From positions 124,001 to 188,000 of the forward strand of contig NZ_JBLWWF010000004.1 of the NCBI RefSeq assembly GCF_048268085.1: a stretch of 64,000 bases of DNA. The letters are read 5' to 3'. The notes under the pieces were generated by a model. The model did no database searches, was not told the DNA's origin, and saw only the letters and a program-made list of their open reading frames with translations. A program made the position numbers and the translations under genes. The stretch's first letter is position 1; each line of letters begins with the position of its first letter. Shown piece after piece: positions 1 through 8,797 of the stretch. Source of the stretch: Neptunicella sp048268085. GTDB taxonomy: Bacteria > Pseudomonadota > Gammaproteobacteria > Enterobacterales > Alteromonadaceae.

Positions 1-2326
1 CACCAATACCGTCACGCACTAATGTCATTACGTCACCTATCGATAAGCCATAGCGTGACAGTTGTTGACGGTTAGGTTTTATCACTAGTTGTGATTCACC
101 CGCTATTTGTTCCATGGCAACATCGCGCGCTCCGTTAACGGTTTGAATTGCATTAACAATCGCTTGCCCTTGTTGAGCTAAAACATCAAGATCTGGTCCA
201 AATAACTTGATCGCGAGTTGTGCTTTTACCCCCGATAATAATTCATCAACACGGGCTGCAATAGGTTGTGAGAAATTCAGTAATAAACCAGGGAATTGCT
301 CTAATTTTTCAGCCATCAATTCTTGTAATTCTTGCCTCGTTTTAGCACTTACCCATTGCTCATGTGGGTTTAAGCCAATATAAATTTCAATGTTACTGAC
401 TGGCTCAGGATCACCACCAAGTTCAGCACGACCTATACGGCTGGACGTATAAGCGACTTCAGGGAATTCCATTAATATTTTCTCAAGTTTCGGCGCTACG
501 CTAAGCGCAGTGTCTAAGCTTGTTGAAGGAGCCATAGTGGCACGTAAGTTAATGGTGCCTTCTTCAAGTTCAGGCACAAACTCTGTGCCTAGCTGAGGAA
601 GTAAAAATAAAGCACCAACTAATAATGCCCCCGCGCCTGTTAATACTAACGTTTTGGCATTCATCGCTTTGTTAAGTGCGATTCGATAGGCTTTTTCTAA
701 TAGCGTCACTAGCGGGCTAGTTCTTTCTTTTATGCCACGCTGAAAAAAGTAACTTGCTAATGCAGGTACTACAATCAAAGATACTGCAAGCGATGCCGCC
801 ATAGCGATCATAATACTAATTGCCATCGGCTGAAATAATTTACCTTCCACACCTTCTAAACTAAATAAAGGTGCAAATACCACCATGATTATGGTGACGG
901 CAAAAAATACCGGTTTAGCCACTTCTTTTGCGGCTTCTTGTATACGTAAACCAACATTGCTGTCGTGCTCAGCATCAAAATTGTGCCCTTTTTCATGACG
1001 TTTATCTGGATGAGACAGGTGCTTGAAGATGTTCTCCATCATCACCACGGCTCCATCAACCATCATACCGATAGCAACCGCTAAGCCACCTAATGACATT
1101 AAATTAGCGGATAATCCATTGTAAGACATAACAGTAAGCGCCATACCAACAGAAAGCGGAATTGAAACAAGCACTAAAATAACAGCGCGTATATTCAGTA
1201 AAAATAACACTAAAACAATAACGATAAAGACAAAGGCCTCTACTAACGCTTTTTCAACTGTATTAACTGCTTTTTCAACTAAATCAGCTTGGTCATAAAT
1301 AGCCTCAAAACGAACTCCTTTAGGTAACGCTTGTTGAATTAACGGAATACGATCTTTAATGCCATCAATGGTCTCTTTAGTATTAGCGCCCATGCGTTTT
1401 AACACGATACCCGAGACAACTTCACCTAAAAACTCACTACCATTTGCTTTACCTTGTTTATCAAAAGTGCGCTTAGTCATGGTAACAGCGCCTTGGCGAA
1501 TTTCACTGCCAAACTCAATGGTGGCTACATCAGATACGTGTACAACTGTGCCATCAATCGTTTTAACAGGTATTTGAGCCAATTCTTGTAGGCCCTTTTT
1601 GCCCGAACTTAACCAGCCAACACCGCGAATAATAAGCTGCTCTTGGCCCCTGTCCATGTACCAACCACCGGCATTGCTATTATTTTGTTCCAATGCGTTA
1701 ACAATATCGTCTTCGGTTAAATTATAAGAAAGTATACGAGCAGGATTAATATTTACTTGGTATTGTTTTACTTCACCACCAAAGGCAAGTACGTCAGTAA
1801 CACCGTCAACAGGCATTAATAATAGCTTTACTACCCAATCGTTTAAACTGCGAAGTGCCATAACATCATAGCCAGAGTCTTTATCTGCAAGCAGCAAATA
1901 TTGATAAACTTGCCCTAAACCTGAAGTATTTGGCCCTATTTCTGGAGTGCCCACACCATTTGGGATCATGCCTTTGGCTGATTGCAAGCGTTCAAACACT
2001 AATTGCCGTGCAAAATAAATATCGGTGCCTTCTTTAAAAACGACCGTAATACCCGACAAACCTGTTTTAGAAATAGACCGCACTTCTTCCACATCGGGTA
2101 GGGCGTACATTACGGCTTCAATAGGAAAAGTAATAAGCTGCTCTACTTCTTCTGCTGCTAGCCCAGGTGCTTCTGTGTTGATAGCAACTTGTACATTAGT
2201 TACATCAGGAAAAGCATCCAAATTTAACTTCGGAATAAAAAATATGGCACTTGCTATCAACGCAATCAAGGCGAGAATCACCAGTAAACGATTGGTTACT
2301 GACCAATCAATAAGTTTATTTAACAT
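1..2326 (-). CDS. Heavy-metal efflux RND pump, CzcA/CusA family (partial)
   Basis: Inner-membrane proton-driven pump of a tripartite efflux system that exports metal ions across both membranes with the adaptor and outer-membrane channel encoded upstream. About 775 N-terminal residues of a roughly 1040-residue family are in the window; the rest lies beyond the left edge. A first membrane helix lies at about residues 13-32, followed by the porter domain. The helix near residues 410-425 carries the heavy-metal RND signature VDGAVVMMEN. The Asp-Phe-Gly of classical CzcA is replaced by AVAIG, so the metal may differ from Zn/Co/Cd. ATG at 2326 has a GGAG ribosome site and lies 10 bases after the adaptor stop. 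Family assignment is firm; the substrate is inferred. Confidence 0.93.
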   Translation of the reverse strand, partial: MLNKLIDWSVTNRLLVILALIALIASAIFFIPKLNLDAFPDVTNVQVAINTEAPGLAAEEVEQLITFPIEAVMYALPDVEEVRSISKTGLSGITVVFKEGTDIYFARQLVFERLQSAKGMIPNGVGTPEIGPNTSGLGQVYQYLLLADKDSGYDVMALRSLNDWVVKLLLMPVDGVTDVLAFGGEVKQYQVNINPARILSYNLTEDDIVNALEQNNSNAGGWYMDRGQEQLIIRGVGWLSSGKKGLQELAQIPVKTIDGTVVHVSDVATIEFGSEIRQGAVTMTKRTFDKQGKANGSEFLGEVVSGIVLKRMGANTKETIDGIKDRIPLIQQALPKGVRFEAIYDQADLVEKAVNTVEKALVEAFVFIVIVLVLFLLNIRAVILVLVSIPLSVGMALTVMSYNGLSANLMSLGGLAVAIGMMVDGAVVMMENIFKHLSHPDKRHEKGHNFDAEHDSNVGLRIQEAAKEVAKPVFFAVTIIMVVFAPLFSLEGVEGKLFQPMAISIMIAMAASLAVSLIVVPALASYFFQRGIKERTSPLVTLLEKAYRIALNKAMNAKTLVLTGAGALLVGALFLLPQLGTEFVPELEEGTINLRATMAPSTSLDTALSVAPKLEKILMEFPEVAYTSSRIGRAELGGDPEPVSNIEIYIGLNPHEQWVSAKTRQELQELMAEKLEQFPGLLLNFSQPIAARVDELLSGVKAQLAIKLFGPDLDVLAQQGQAIVNAIQTVNGARDVAMEQIAGESQLVIKPNRQQLSRYGLSIGDVMTLVRDGIG

Positions 2327-2336
2327 GAATGTTCTC

Positions 2337-3503
2337 CTAATGGCCGTGGGCGTCAAAACCGCCTTTGGCGATTTCAGCGCTAACATAAAATGCGCCTGCG
2401 GTTACAACGTTAGTACCAGCTTCAATACCTTTAATTTCGTGCCACTTTTCAATGCTACTATCATTAGCCGATGTGAATGTTCGTCCTAATTCAATTTCTT
2501 GCCCTTTAAAGCTGCCATTTTGTTCAATAAAAACTTGCCAATCGCCATCACTACTTCGCATAAGTGCACTTTCTGGTACGGCGAGTACTTGCTCTGTCGT
2601 GGTAAAATTAAAATAAACATCAACAAATAGTCCTGAATGTAATTGATCGTCAATATTGTCAACCGTCAAACGCACTGTACGAGTACGCGTTTGTGGGTCT
2701 ATGGTGTGTGCTTTTTGGGTAATATGCCCTAGGTAAGATTTGTTGCCTACTTCTATGACCGCTTTACTCCCTTCTGGTAAAGCCACTTGCATACTCGGTG
2801 CTAAGCGAGCTTCAACCCATAAGCTACTTTCATCAGCGAGTTCAATTAAGGTGTCGCCTGATAAAACGCGCTGGCCTTGACGAAAATTATCTGATAATAC
2901 TGCGCCAGACGTCATGGCATTTAGCACATATTCACCTAACTTTGACTTTTGCGTGGTTAGCGCTGCAATTGACTGTTCAGATAAACCAAATGCTAATAAA
3001 CGACCAACATCGGCTTGGTAGTCGGTTTGTGCGGCAATATAACGTTTATCACCAACGGCTTTACGTCCTAGTTTTTGCACACGTTGCCATTCAGCATTGG
3101 CTATCTGATAACGGGCTTGAGCATCAGCAACTGATTCACTAAATAAAGTCACTAGGGCTTGACCTTTTTTTACATGATCACCCAATGCTACATGACGTTT
3201 TACTATCACAGAGTCAACACGAGGTGAGACTAAATAACTTTTATAATCATTCGCTTGTATTTCGCCAGGGGCATACACACTGTATGTCATTATTTGTGGC
3301 TGTAATGCTTCCACTTGAATATTGGCAAGTGTTAACTGCGCTTTTGAAAGTGCTATTGTGCCTTCTGATTTTTCCTCTTGTGTTTTAGAGGGGGTTGCAC
3401 CCAATTCGTTTGCTAAAGTTGGTAAGGCAAATAGCTGGGTATTGATTAATAAAGCACTTAATAGCGCCAATTTCGTTTTATGGGTAAATGTAGTTTTTTT
3501 CAT
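2337..3503 (-). CDS. RND efflux periplasmic adaptor (membrane-fusion protein), CzcB/CusB-like
   Basis: Links the inner-membrane pump to the outer-membrane channel. The 388-residue form starting at ATG 3503 begins with a typical signal peptide (about residues 1-31, ending ALPTLA). An upstream TTG at 3515 is possible but less likely. The hairpin/lipoyl-type half motif (YLVSPRVDSVIVKRH, then GDHVKKGQALVTL) and the later beta-barrel strands are recognisable. The C-terminus ends in DAHGH, a short His-rich tail that could touch metal. It sits between the channel gene and the pump gene, all on the same strand, so one operon is likely. Confidence 0.9.
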   Translation of the reverse strand: MKKTTFTHKTKLALLSALLINTQLFALPTLANELGATPSKTQEEKSEGTIALSKAQLTLANIQVEALQPQIMTYSVYAPGEIQANDYKSYLVSPRVDSVIVKRHVALGDHVKKGQALVTLFSESVADAQARYQIANAEWQRVQKLGRKAVGDKRYIAAQTDYQADVGRLLAFGLSEQSIAALTTQKSKLGEYVLNAMTSGAVLSDNFRQGQRVLSGDTLIELADESSLWVEARLAPSMQVALPEGSKAVIEVGNKSYLGHITQKAHTIDPQTRTRTVRLTVDNIDDQLHSGLFVDVYFNFTTTEQVLAVPESALMRSSDGDWQVFIEQNGSFKGQEIELGRTFTSANDSSIEKWHEIKGIEAGTNVVTAGAFYVSAEIAKGGFDAHGH

Positions 3504-3573
3504 CTTTAGTTCCAAAATTTTTTAAGCAGCGACAAAAGTGAAAACTTCGCTGGAGATAGTTATTCGCTTGTGT

Positions 3574-4821
3574 TTATTTCAAGCTTTTTAACGCAACATC
3601 TATTTGACCAATAGCTAATAGCCAATCTATTTGACTAAGTTTGAACTGACTTTGTAGTTCAATTCCGGCAAGCAAGCCTTCGGCGCGTTGTTGTAAGGCA
3701 AGTAAATATTCTCTGGTATTCATATCACCACTTCGCCATTGTTTTTGCAGTAAATCAGCAATGCGTTTATCGCGACCTTGCATTAATTTTTGCCAGCGTT
3801 GATAGTGGTTTTTATAAGCGAGTACCGACTCGGTAGTTGCTTGTATGGCAAATTTTTGTTTACGCAATACTGACTGTAATTGTGATTCAACGGCAACAGC
3901 TTGTTGATTAGCGGCACGCGCTTCACTGCTATAATCGTTGCGCATGTTTAAGGGCATAGAAAAACTTAAACCTAATGTATTATCATTATTTGTTTTACCT
4001 GCGTTTACGCCAAAGGTAGGATCAGCTTTAGTGGCAAGTAATGCTTGATAAGCATCACTTTTACTGATTTGCCATTGTAATTTAGCTATTTGTACTAAAG
4101 GATGTTGATTAAGCCATTGCCTAGTGGTTTGCTCATCAATTTTATAACGATCAATCGCAATACCTTGAGTGGGCAAAATTTGTATGCTACTTGTCCAATC
4201 AGGCATTAATTCAATAACCTTCGCTTTGGCGTTAGCTAATTGTACTTGTGCTTGGGCGCTAGTATTTAAGGTTTGAGATAAGCTTAAAGAAGTGAGTTCT
4301 GCATCAACTTGACTAACATCACCCGCTTGTTGACGCTTAGCAACTAAGTTAAGCAAAGTATCTAATTGTTGCTCTTTCTCGCGAGCAATTTTGGCTTGCA
4401 TTTGCGACTTTTGGTAATTCACTAACGCTTTTAATGCCTCGGCTGTTTTCTCCTGTATCAGGTAAGAAAACGTTTGCTTTGCTTGCACTAATTGAAAATC
4501 AGCCTTTTTGCTACGCTGATCTCTTTTATCCCATAAATCAATGGTTTGATTTATACCAATAGTAAAGTTATTAAATTGACCTTCACGAGAAACATCGGTA
4601 GCTAGTTCAGGATTATAAAGTGCCTTTTTCTGTCCTTCGGTTAATGAAAACACTGCATTCAAATTTTCTTTTGCAGCAATAACCTCAGGATTTTTATTTA
4701 TTTGTTGCGTTAACCATGAAGGTGACGCAGCGGTTGCCGTAGGTGCAGGTGAAGCATACACGGCAATAGGTAGACTCACGCATAATAATGCTAAAGCCTG
4801 TTTTACAGGATAAAATTTCAT
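3574..4821 (-). CDS. TolC-family outer-membrane efflux protein, CzcC-like
   Basis: Outer-membrane channel of the same tripartite metal efflux system. The 415 residues begin with a signal peptide (about 1-24, ending VYASP), followed by the long alternating helices of TolC-family proteins with repeated Gln/Ala-rich stretches. Length fits CzcC/CusC proteins. It is the first structural gene of the operon, 70 bases upstream of the adaptor gene, and follows a small Cys/His protein. A second, truncated CzcC-like gene lies at 8209-8715 but has clearly diverged in sequence, so the two are not a recent duplication. Confidence 0.87.
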   Translation of the reverse strand: MKFYPVKQALALLCVSLPIAVYASPAPTATAASPSWLTQQINKNPEVIAAKENLNAVFSLTEGQKKALYNPELATDVSREGQFNNFTIGINQTIDLWDKRDQRSKKADFQLVQAKQTFSYLIQEKTAEALKALVNYQKSQMQAKIAREKEQQLDTLLNLVAKRQQAGDVSQVDAELTSLSLSQTLNTSAQAQVQLANAKAKVIELMPDWTSSIQILPTQGIAIDRYKIDEQTTRQWLNQHPLVQIAKLQWQISKSDAYQALLATKADPTFGVNAGKTNNDNTLGLSFSMPLNMRNDYSSEARAANQQAVAVESQLQSVLRKQKFAIQATTESVLAYKNHYQRWQKLMQGRDKRIADLLQKQWRSGDMNTREYLLALQQRAEGLLAGIELQSQFKLSQIDWLLAIGQIDVALKSLK

Positions 4822-4906
4822 TGTTAAAACTCATTTATAAAATTATCAGAAACACAAATTCAATAGAGTTTTGTGTTGTAGTTGATTATTTGCTAATTAA
4901 AATGAA

Positions 4907-5275
4907 TTAAACGATGGGAGGACGTAAATCAGGGGATAAATGTGTAGAAATGTATTTATGTTTGAAAAAGAAGTTTTGTTCTTTACCGTACAGAGCATAA
5001 AAAACGAGTGAATTATTGGTTAAATCAGCACAGCTAACGCCATGACAGTAGCAACAATGGTCATTACTTTCTTGGTTTGTTTGTTCGTTAGTTTGCGTAT
5101 TACTGACATAGTTAACAGAAGTAAGGTTGTGTTCAGTTGTTATTTTATTATAAAAATAGTCTGTTTCGGTAAACTCTGTATTTGGCTGATGAAATTTTGC
5201 CGCATCGGCAATAGCATCCACTGATTGCAAAGCAATTAGCGCTATTAACAGAAACATTAAAACTCGTTGAAGCAT
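4907..5275 (-). CDS. Small exported Cys/His protein leading the efflux operon
   Basis: 122 residues of unknown function. A hydrophobic N-terminus (about residues 1-22) looks like a signal peptide or anchor. The middle carries the dense cluster HCCYCHGVSC, which could bind metal, and the protein ends in LRPPIV. The gene is 85 bases upstream of czcC on the same strand, which suggests a periplasmic metal-binding accessory of the efflux system. A protein with the same layout (N-terminal hydrophobic segment, HCHLHGCHGH cluster, end RPPIA) precedes the truncated czcC at 8798-9184. Pairing with czcC is seen twice; the metal-binding role is inferred. Confidence 0.7.
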   Translation of the reverse strand: MLQRVLMFLLIALIALQSVDAIADAAKFHQPNTEFTETDYFYNKITTEHNLTSVNYVSNTQTNEQTNQESNDHCCYCHGVSCADLTNNSLVFYALYGKEQNFFFKHKYISTHLSPDLRPPIV

Positions 5276-5456
5276 TTAGCATTCCCAAACAGTTTTTATA
5301 ATTAGGATGAAGATGAGCAGAACAACTAAACAGGTGGTTAAGTTGTGACTTTCTTTCATTGAGCACGCAAAGTAGCAAAGGTAAATTTTTTTGTAAAGAT
5401 AAATGTGAACTTCCTTTTTACTTTTTAATTATTATTGCCTTTTTTTAATTATTTGA

Positions 5457-5504
5457 TTGACCTTATACCTACTACAGGGTTTATAATTGAGAATAGTTAT
5501 CATT
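5457..5504 (+). promoter_or_regulatory. Promoter of the FTR1 permease with 19-base spacer and Fur-like box
   Basis: TTGACC (5457-5462) and a perfect TATAAT (5482-5487) are separated by 19 bases instead of the usual 17. That long spacer is the hallmark of promoters activated by MerR-family metal sensors. An imperfect dyad (ACCTTAT/ACAGGGT) lies in the spacer. Immediately downstream, 5489-5504 (GAGAATAGTTATCATT) matches a Fur box at about 12 of 16 positions. The motifs are read directly; regulation by either factor is inference. Confidence 0.6.
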
Positions 5505-5528
5505 TAACCTTTTTAGGAATACATTGCG

Positions 5529-7514
5529 ATGAGCCGTTTTTCATCTGTCTTATTTGTTAGTCTTTTTGTTTTATGCACTTGGTCAAGCTTGTCACAAGCT
5601 AGTCAGCTTGATGCACAAAATACAAATAACTCTAATCAACCATCAACTAGTCAACTTTTAACGACTCAAAGTAACGAACAAGCTCAACTTAGGCAACTAA
5701 GTCAATTAGCTGAATATGTTGGCGTTGATTATGCGGCGGCGGTTAATCAGGGAAAAATAATCAATAACGATGAATACCAAGAAATGCAGGGATTTTCCGA
5801 ATTAATTGTTAATAAAACATCTATGCTTAAGGTGGCAAATCAGCCTCTACTTTTAACGCAAGCACAGCATTTAAAACAAGCGGTAAAAGAAAAAGCACCA
5901 TTAACCGATATTAGACAATTGGCCTCAACATTACGAAGAACTTTAGTCAGGTTAATGCCAACAATTGTATTTCCTCAACGGTTATTATCAGAAGATGATA
6001 CTCAAGCACTATTTCAAACTAATTGCGCCGACTGTCATGGTGCTACAGGCCAAGGAAATGGAATTTTAGCAAAACAACTTAACCCTGAACCCACAAACTT
6101 TACCGATAAAAATCGTGCTTTAAACCGTTCTTTATTAGGATTGTTTGACGCTATTTCAAATGGCTTAGAGAACACTGCAATGCCAGCATTTACTCAACTG
6201 AAAGAGCAGCAACGTTGGTCTTTAGCCTTTTATGTTGGCAGCTTAGCTTTTAAAAACAATAAAAAGACTAAAAGTGATATTAACGTTAACACCTACCCTA
6301 GTATGGCTGACTGGGTGCATTATAGCCCAAGTCAAATAACGAAAGAATCAACACAGTTAACGCTGCAACAAATTGAACTATTAAGAGCACAACCTTTAAG
6401 ATTATTTAGTCAACAGCCAAAACCAATAACTGTTGCTCAAAACCAATTGCATAACGCTATAAATGCCTACAAAAAAAATAATTACGCAGAAGCAAGTACC
6501 TTGGCAGTGAGTGCCTATTTAGACGGATTTGAGTTAGTTGAAAAGAGCTTAGATGCACGTGATAGCAAATTAAGAAAAAGCATTGAAATAAATTTAATCG
6601 GTTTACGCCAATTTATTGGACGTTCAGGTAACGACGCACAACTTTTTGAACTTACAGACAAGGTGTTTACTCAACTTAGTCAAGCTGAGCAACTTTTAAC
6701 GCAAGGATCGTTATCAAATACAGCATTGTTTAGTGCTAGCTTAGTTATTTTACTACGCGAAGGGCTTGAAGCTTTATTGGTAGTTATTGCTTTAATGACC
6801 GTGTTGGTACGCACCAAACGTAAAAACGCATTAAAATATATTCATATTGGTTGGATAACCGCATTAGTTGCGGGTATTGCAACATGGGCGCTAGCGCAAA
6901 CATTAATTAGCATTAGTGGTGCGAGCCGAGAGGTTATGGAAGGCGTTGCATCATTTATTGCCGCTATTATGTTGTTATATGTGGGCATATGGATGCACAG
7001 TAAAACCAACGCCCAACAATGGAATAATTATATTCAAAAACATGTTAATAGCCATATACAAGCAGGCACACTTTGGGGACTAACGTCATTATCATTTATT
7101 GCCGTTTACAAAGAAATATTTGAAACGGTACTGTTTTACCAATCATTACTAACACAAGCATCGTCGGTTCAATATTCAGTTGTTGTAAGTGGCTTTATTA
7201 TCGGCTGTATTATATTGGCAATTGTTGCATGGGCTTTATTGAAATACTCAGTGAAGTTGCCTATCGCTAAATTTTTCTCAGCAACGACTTATTTATTATT
7301 GGCCTTAGCTTTTATTTTAATGGGCAAAGCGATATCTGCTTTACAAGAAGCGGCGATGTTAGCAATTTCTCCTTTACCCATTCATATAGAGGTCAGCTGG
7401 ATTGGAATTGGTTCAACATGGCAAGGGCTGTTAGCACAAATCGCCGTTATTGCTTTTTTTGTTGTTTATTTTTATAGCAGTAAATTAAAGCTCAAAAGTA
7501 ATGTTCAAAATTAA
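5529..7514 (+). CDS. Cytochrome c-FTR1 fusion permease (iron or lead uptake, PbrT-like)
   Basis: 661 residues in two parts. A signal peptide (about 1-25) and periplasmic half carry one c-type heme site CADCH near residue 167. The C-terminal half, from about residue 400, is a seven-helix FTR1-type permease with the ferric-binding motif REGLE near residue 410. The second motif reads KEIFE near residue 527, with Lys replacing Arg. Cytochrome c-FTR1 fusions are known in iron uptake, and the lead permease PbrT has this architecture. The neighbouring cadR/pbrR-like pseudogene and the MerR-type promoter favour a lead/heavy-metal role; the Fur-like box favours iron. Substrate undecided. Confidence 0.85.
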   Translation: MSRFSSVLFVSLFVLCTWSSLSQASQLDAQNTNNSNQPSTSQLLTTQSNEQAQLRQLSQLAEYVGVDYAAAVNQGKIINNDEYQEMQGFSELIVNKTSMLKVANQPLLLTQAQHLKQAVKEKAPLTDIRQLASTLRRTLVRLMPTIVFPQRLLSEDDTQALFQTNCADCHGATGQGNGILAKQLNPEPTNFTDKNRALNRSLLGLFDAISNGLENTAMPAFTQLKEQQRWSLAFYVGSLAFKNNKKTKSDINVNTYPSMADWVHYSPSQITKESTQLTLQQIELLRAQPLRLFSQQPKPITVAQNQLHNAINAYKKNNYAEASTLAVSAYLDGFELVEKSLDARDSKLRKSIEINLIGLRQFIGRSGNDAQLFELTDKVFTQLSQAEQLLTQGSLSNTALFSASLVILLREGLEALLVVIALMTVLVRTKRKNALKYIHIGWITALVAGIATWALAQTLISISGASREVMEGVASFIAAIMLLYVGIWMHSKTNAQQWNNYIQKHVNSHIQAGTLWGLTSLSFIAVYKEIFETVLFYQSLLTQASSVQYSVVVSGFIIGCIILAIVAWALLKYSVKLPIAKFFSATTYLLLALAFILMGKAISALQEAAMLAISPLPIHIEVSWIGIGSTWQGLLAQIAVIAFFVVYFYSSKLKLKSNVQN

Positions 7515-7541
7515 TCAATTATAACTCAAGCCATGGTTCAA

Positions 7542-7954
7542 CTAGCTATGTTTAACTGAGCTTGAATTAGGATAATAAGCCGCTATGTTTTGCAAAATAC
7601 CACATTCATTCACGGCTTTATCTTCTGAACAACTTTTACTGAGTGTTTTTAACTCTTTACGTAAATCTTTTAATTAATAAATACGATGTTTAACTTGCGC
7701 TATATGTGTATTCATCACCAGATTAATTGAATTACAGCTATTGTCTGTGTTTTTTCTTAAGCTAACTAGTTTTCTGATTTCGGCTAAAGACAAATTTAAT
7801 GAACGACATCGTTTTATGAATAAATACTACTGAATGGTTTGTTATATAAGAAAAAATCACCTTCACTCAACAGCAAATAACAATTGCTCTTTTCGTAATA
7901 ATGAATAGTTTGAATGGAACTGCCTGACAGCTTTACCAGTTCACCTATTTTCAT
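7542..7954 (-). pseudogene. MerR-family metal regulator, CadR/PbrR-like, inactivated
   Basis: Reading back from ATG 7954 gives a MerR helix-turn-helix start (MKIGELVKLSG, then TIHYYEK) of 46 residues, ending at a stop at 7814-7816. After a frameshift the CadR-like remainder continues: RSLNLSLAEIRKLVSLR, then DNSCNSINLVMNTHI. It meets a second stop at 7674-7676, beyond which LKDLRKELKTL, KSCSEDK and ECGILQNI follow. The three cysteines expected for CadR/PbrR metal binding are still present, so decay looks recent. It converges on the FTR1-type permease gene, whose promoter has MerR-like spacing, and was plausibly its regulator. Confidence 0.82.
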
Positions 7955-8049
7955 TATGCGCGCCTTTGCGCCACAAGAAAATCTTGTACCAGTATTGATT
8001 TATTTGTGTGTGACTTTTTCTAGTGAATAGTCACAATTGCTCAAAACCC

Positions 8050-8087
8050 ACCTATTAGCAATTTCGAGGGGATGGGCGCAAAACCCC
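8050..8087 (-). mobile_element. Tn3-like terminal repeat, copy A (solo end)
   Basis: Read on the minus strand from 8087, the sequence starts GGGGTTTTGCGCCCAT and then CGAAA. It matches the start of copy B at 8252 at about 21 of 26 positions, in the same orientation. Ends starting GGGG and about 38 bases long are typical of Tn3-family transposons. No transposase gene remains, so the assignment rests on end structure only. Confidence 0.45.
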
Positions 8088-8208
8088 TAAACCGCTACTT
8101 ACAAAAAAAATTAAGAGCAGGTAAACACTACGTCTAGTGGTTGGTTCCTCTAAGTGGACAACCCTTATTTACGTACAGCATCGCTGTAGGTTATGTGTAT
8201 CAAGGGCT

Positions 8209-8715
8209 TTAGACGAACATTGGACTTTTCGCTGAAATGGGCACAAAACCCCTATATCGGCGGGTAACTTCACCTAAAAGAGCCAGTGATTCGACCTGAC
8301 GATTGGCGTCGATAACAGACCGACTGTACGATATTAGGTCTTGCCGGGCAGAGCGCTTGCCGCCCATTTCGATGACCGAAGATAATGCCACTGTCAATTC
8401 CGAACCACCAATCCCAGTAAAATTTCCAGTTCCCCCAATATTGGAGGCATCAAAGCCCAACTCAAATGCTGGTCGCAACTGTGCCGTTTGAGCTTGCCCT
8501 TTTAGAGCCGCATAGCGGAAGGGAAAGACTTTTAAACTTGGATTTTGTGATAGTGAACGTTGTATGGCATTCGCTAACGTCAGCGTTTTATCCGCTGGTG
8601 CCGCATTAAGCCATGATGGAAAAAGAAAAAAGAATAAACTAAACAGAATATAACGATTTCTAATAATACGTTTATTCCACGCGCCAAAGCATGACGCTGT
8701 GTACATTGGTAACAT
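8209..8715 (-). pseudogene. CzcC-like outer-membrane efflux protein, 3' truncated
   Basis: 168 residues: an N-terminal signal peptide (hydrophobic run about residues 22-38, ending LNAAPA), then the start of a TolC/CzcC-type protein (LTLANAIQRSLSQNP, FRYAALKGQAQTAQLRP, SVIEMGGKRSARQDL). Similarity ends at GEVTRRY; the remaining residues are translated from the Tn3-like end at 8215-8252. A complete CzcC is about 415 residues, so some 250 are lost and a channel cannot form. No czcB or czcA follows. Start ATG 8715 has an AGGATC-type ribosome site. Confidence 0.85.
8215..8252 (-). mobile_element. Tn3-like terminal repeat, copy B, truncating czcC
   Basis: Minus-strand sequence from 8252 begins GGGGTTTTGTGCCCAT and continues with AGCGAAAAG. 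It lies exactly where CzcC-like similarity stops in the 8209-8715 reading frame, so the last dozen or so codons of that frame are repeat sequence. It is a direct-orientation partner of copy A, 165 bases away. It probably marks an old transposon insertion followed by deletion. Confidence 0.5.
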
Positions 8716-8797
8716 GTGATAGATCCTACTTATTTAAGATAATACATACCGAGCATTGCAATGATGGCAATACATGGGACAAACTTAATCAGTAAAA

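Noticed and set aside
2025..2489. Open frame on the plus strand across the czcA/czcB junction
   Set aside because: Antisense to two well-supported efflux genes, with no ribosome site or recognisable domain.
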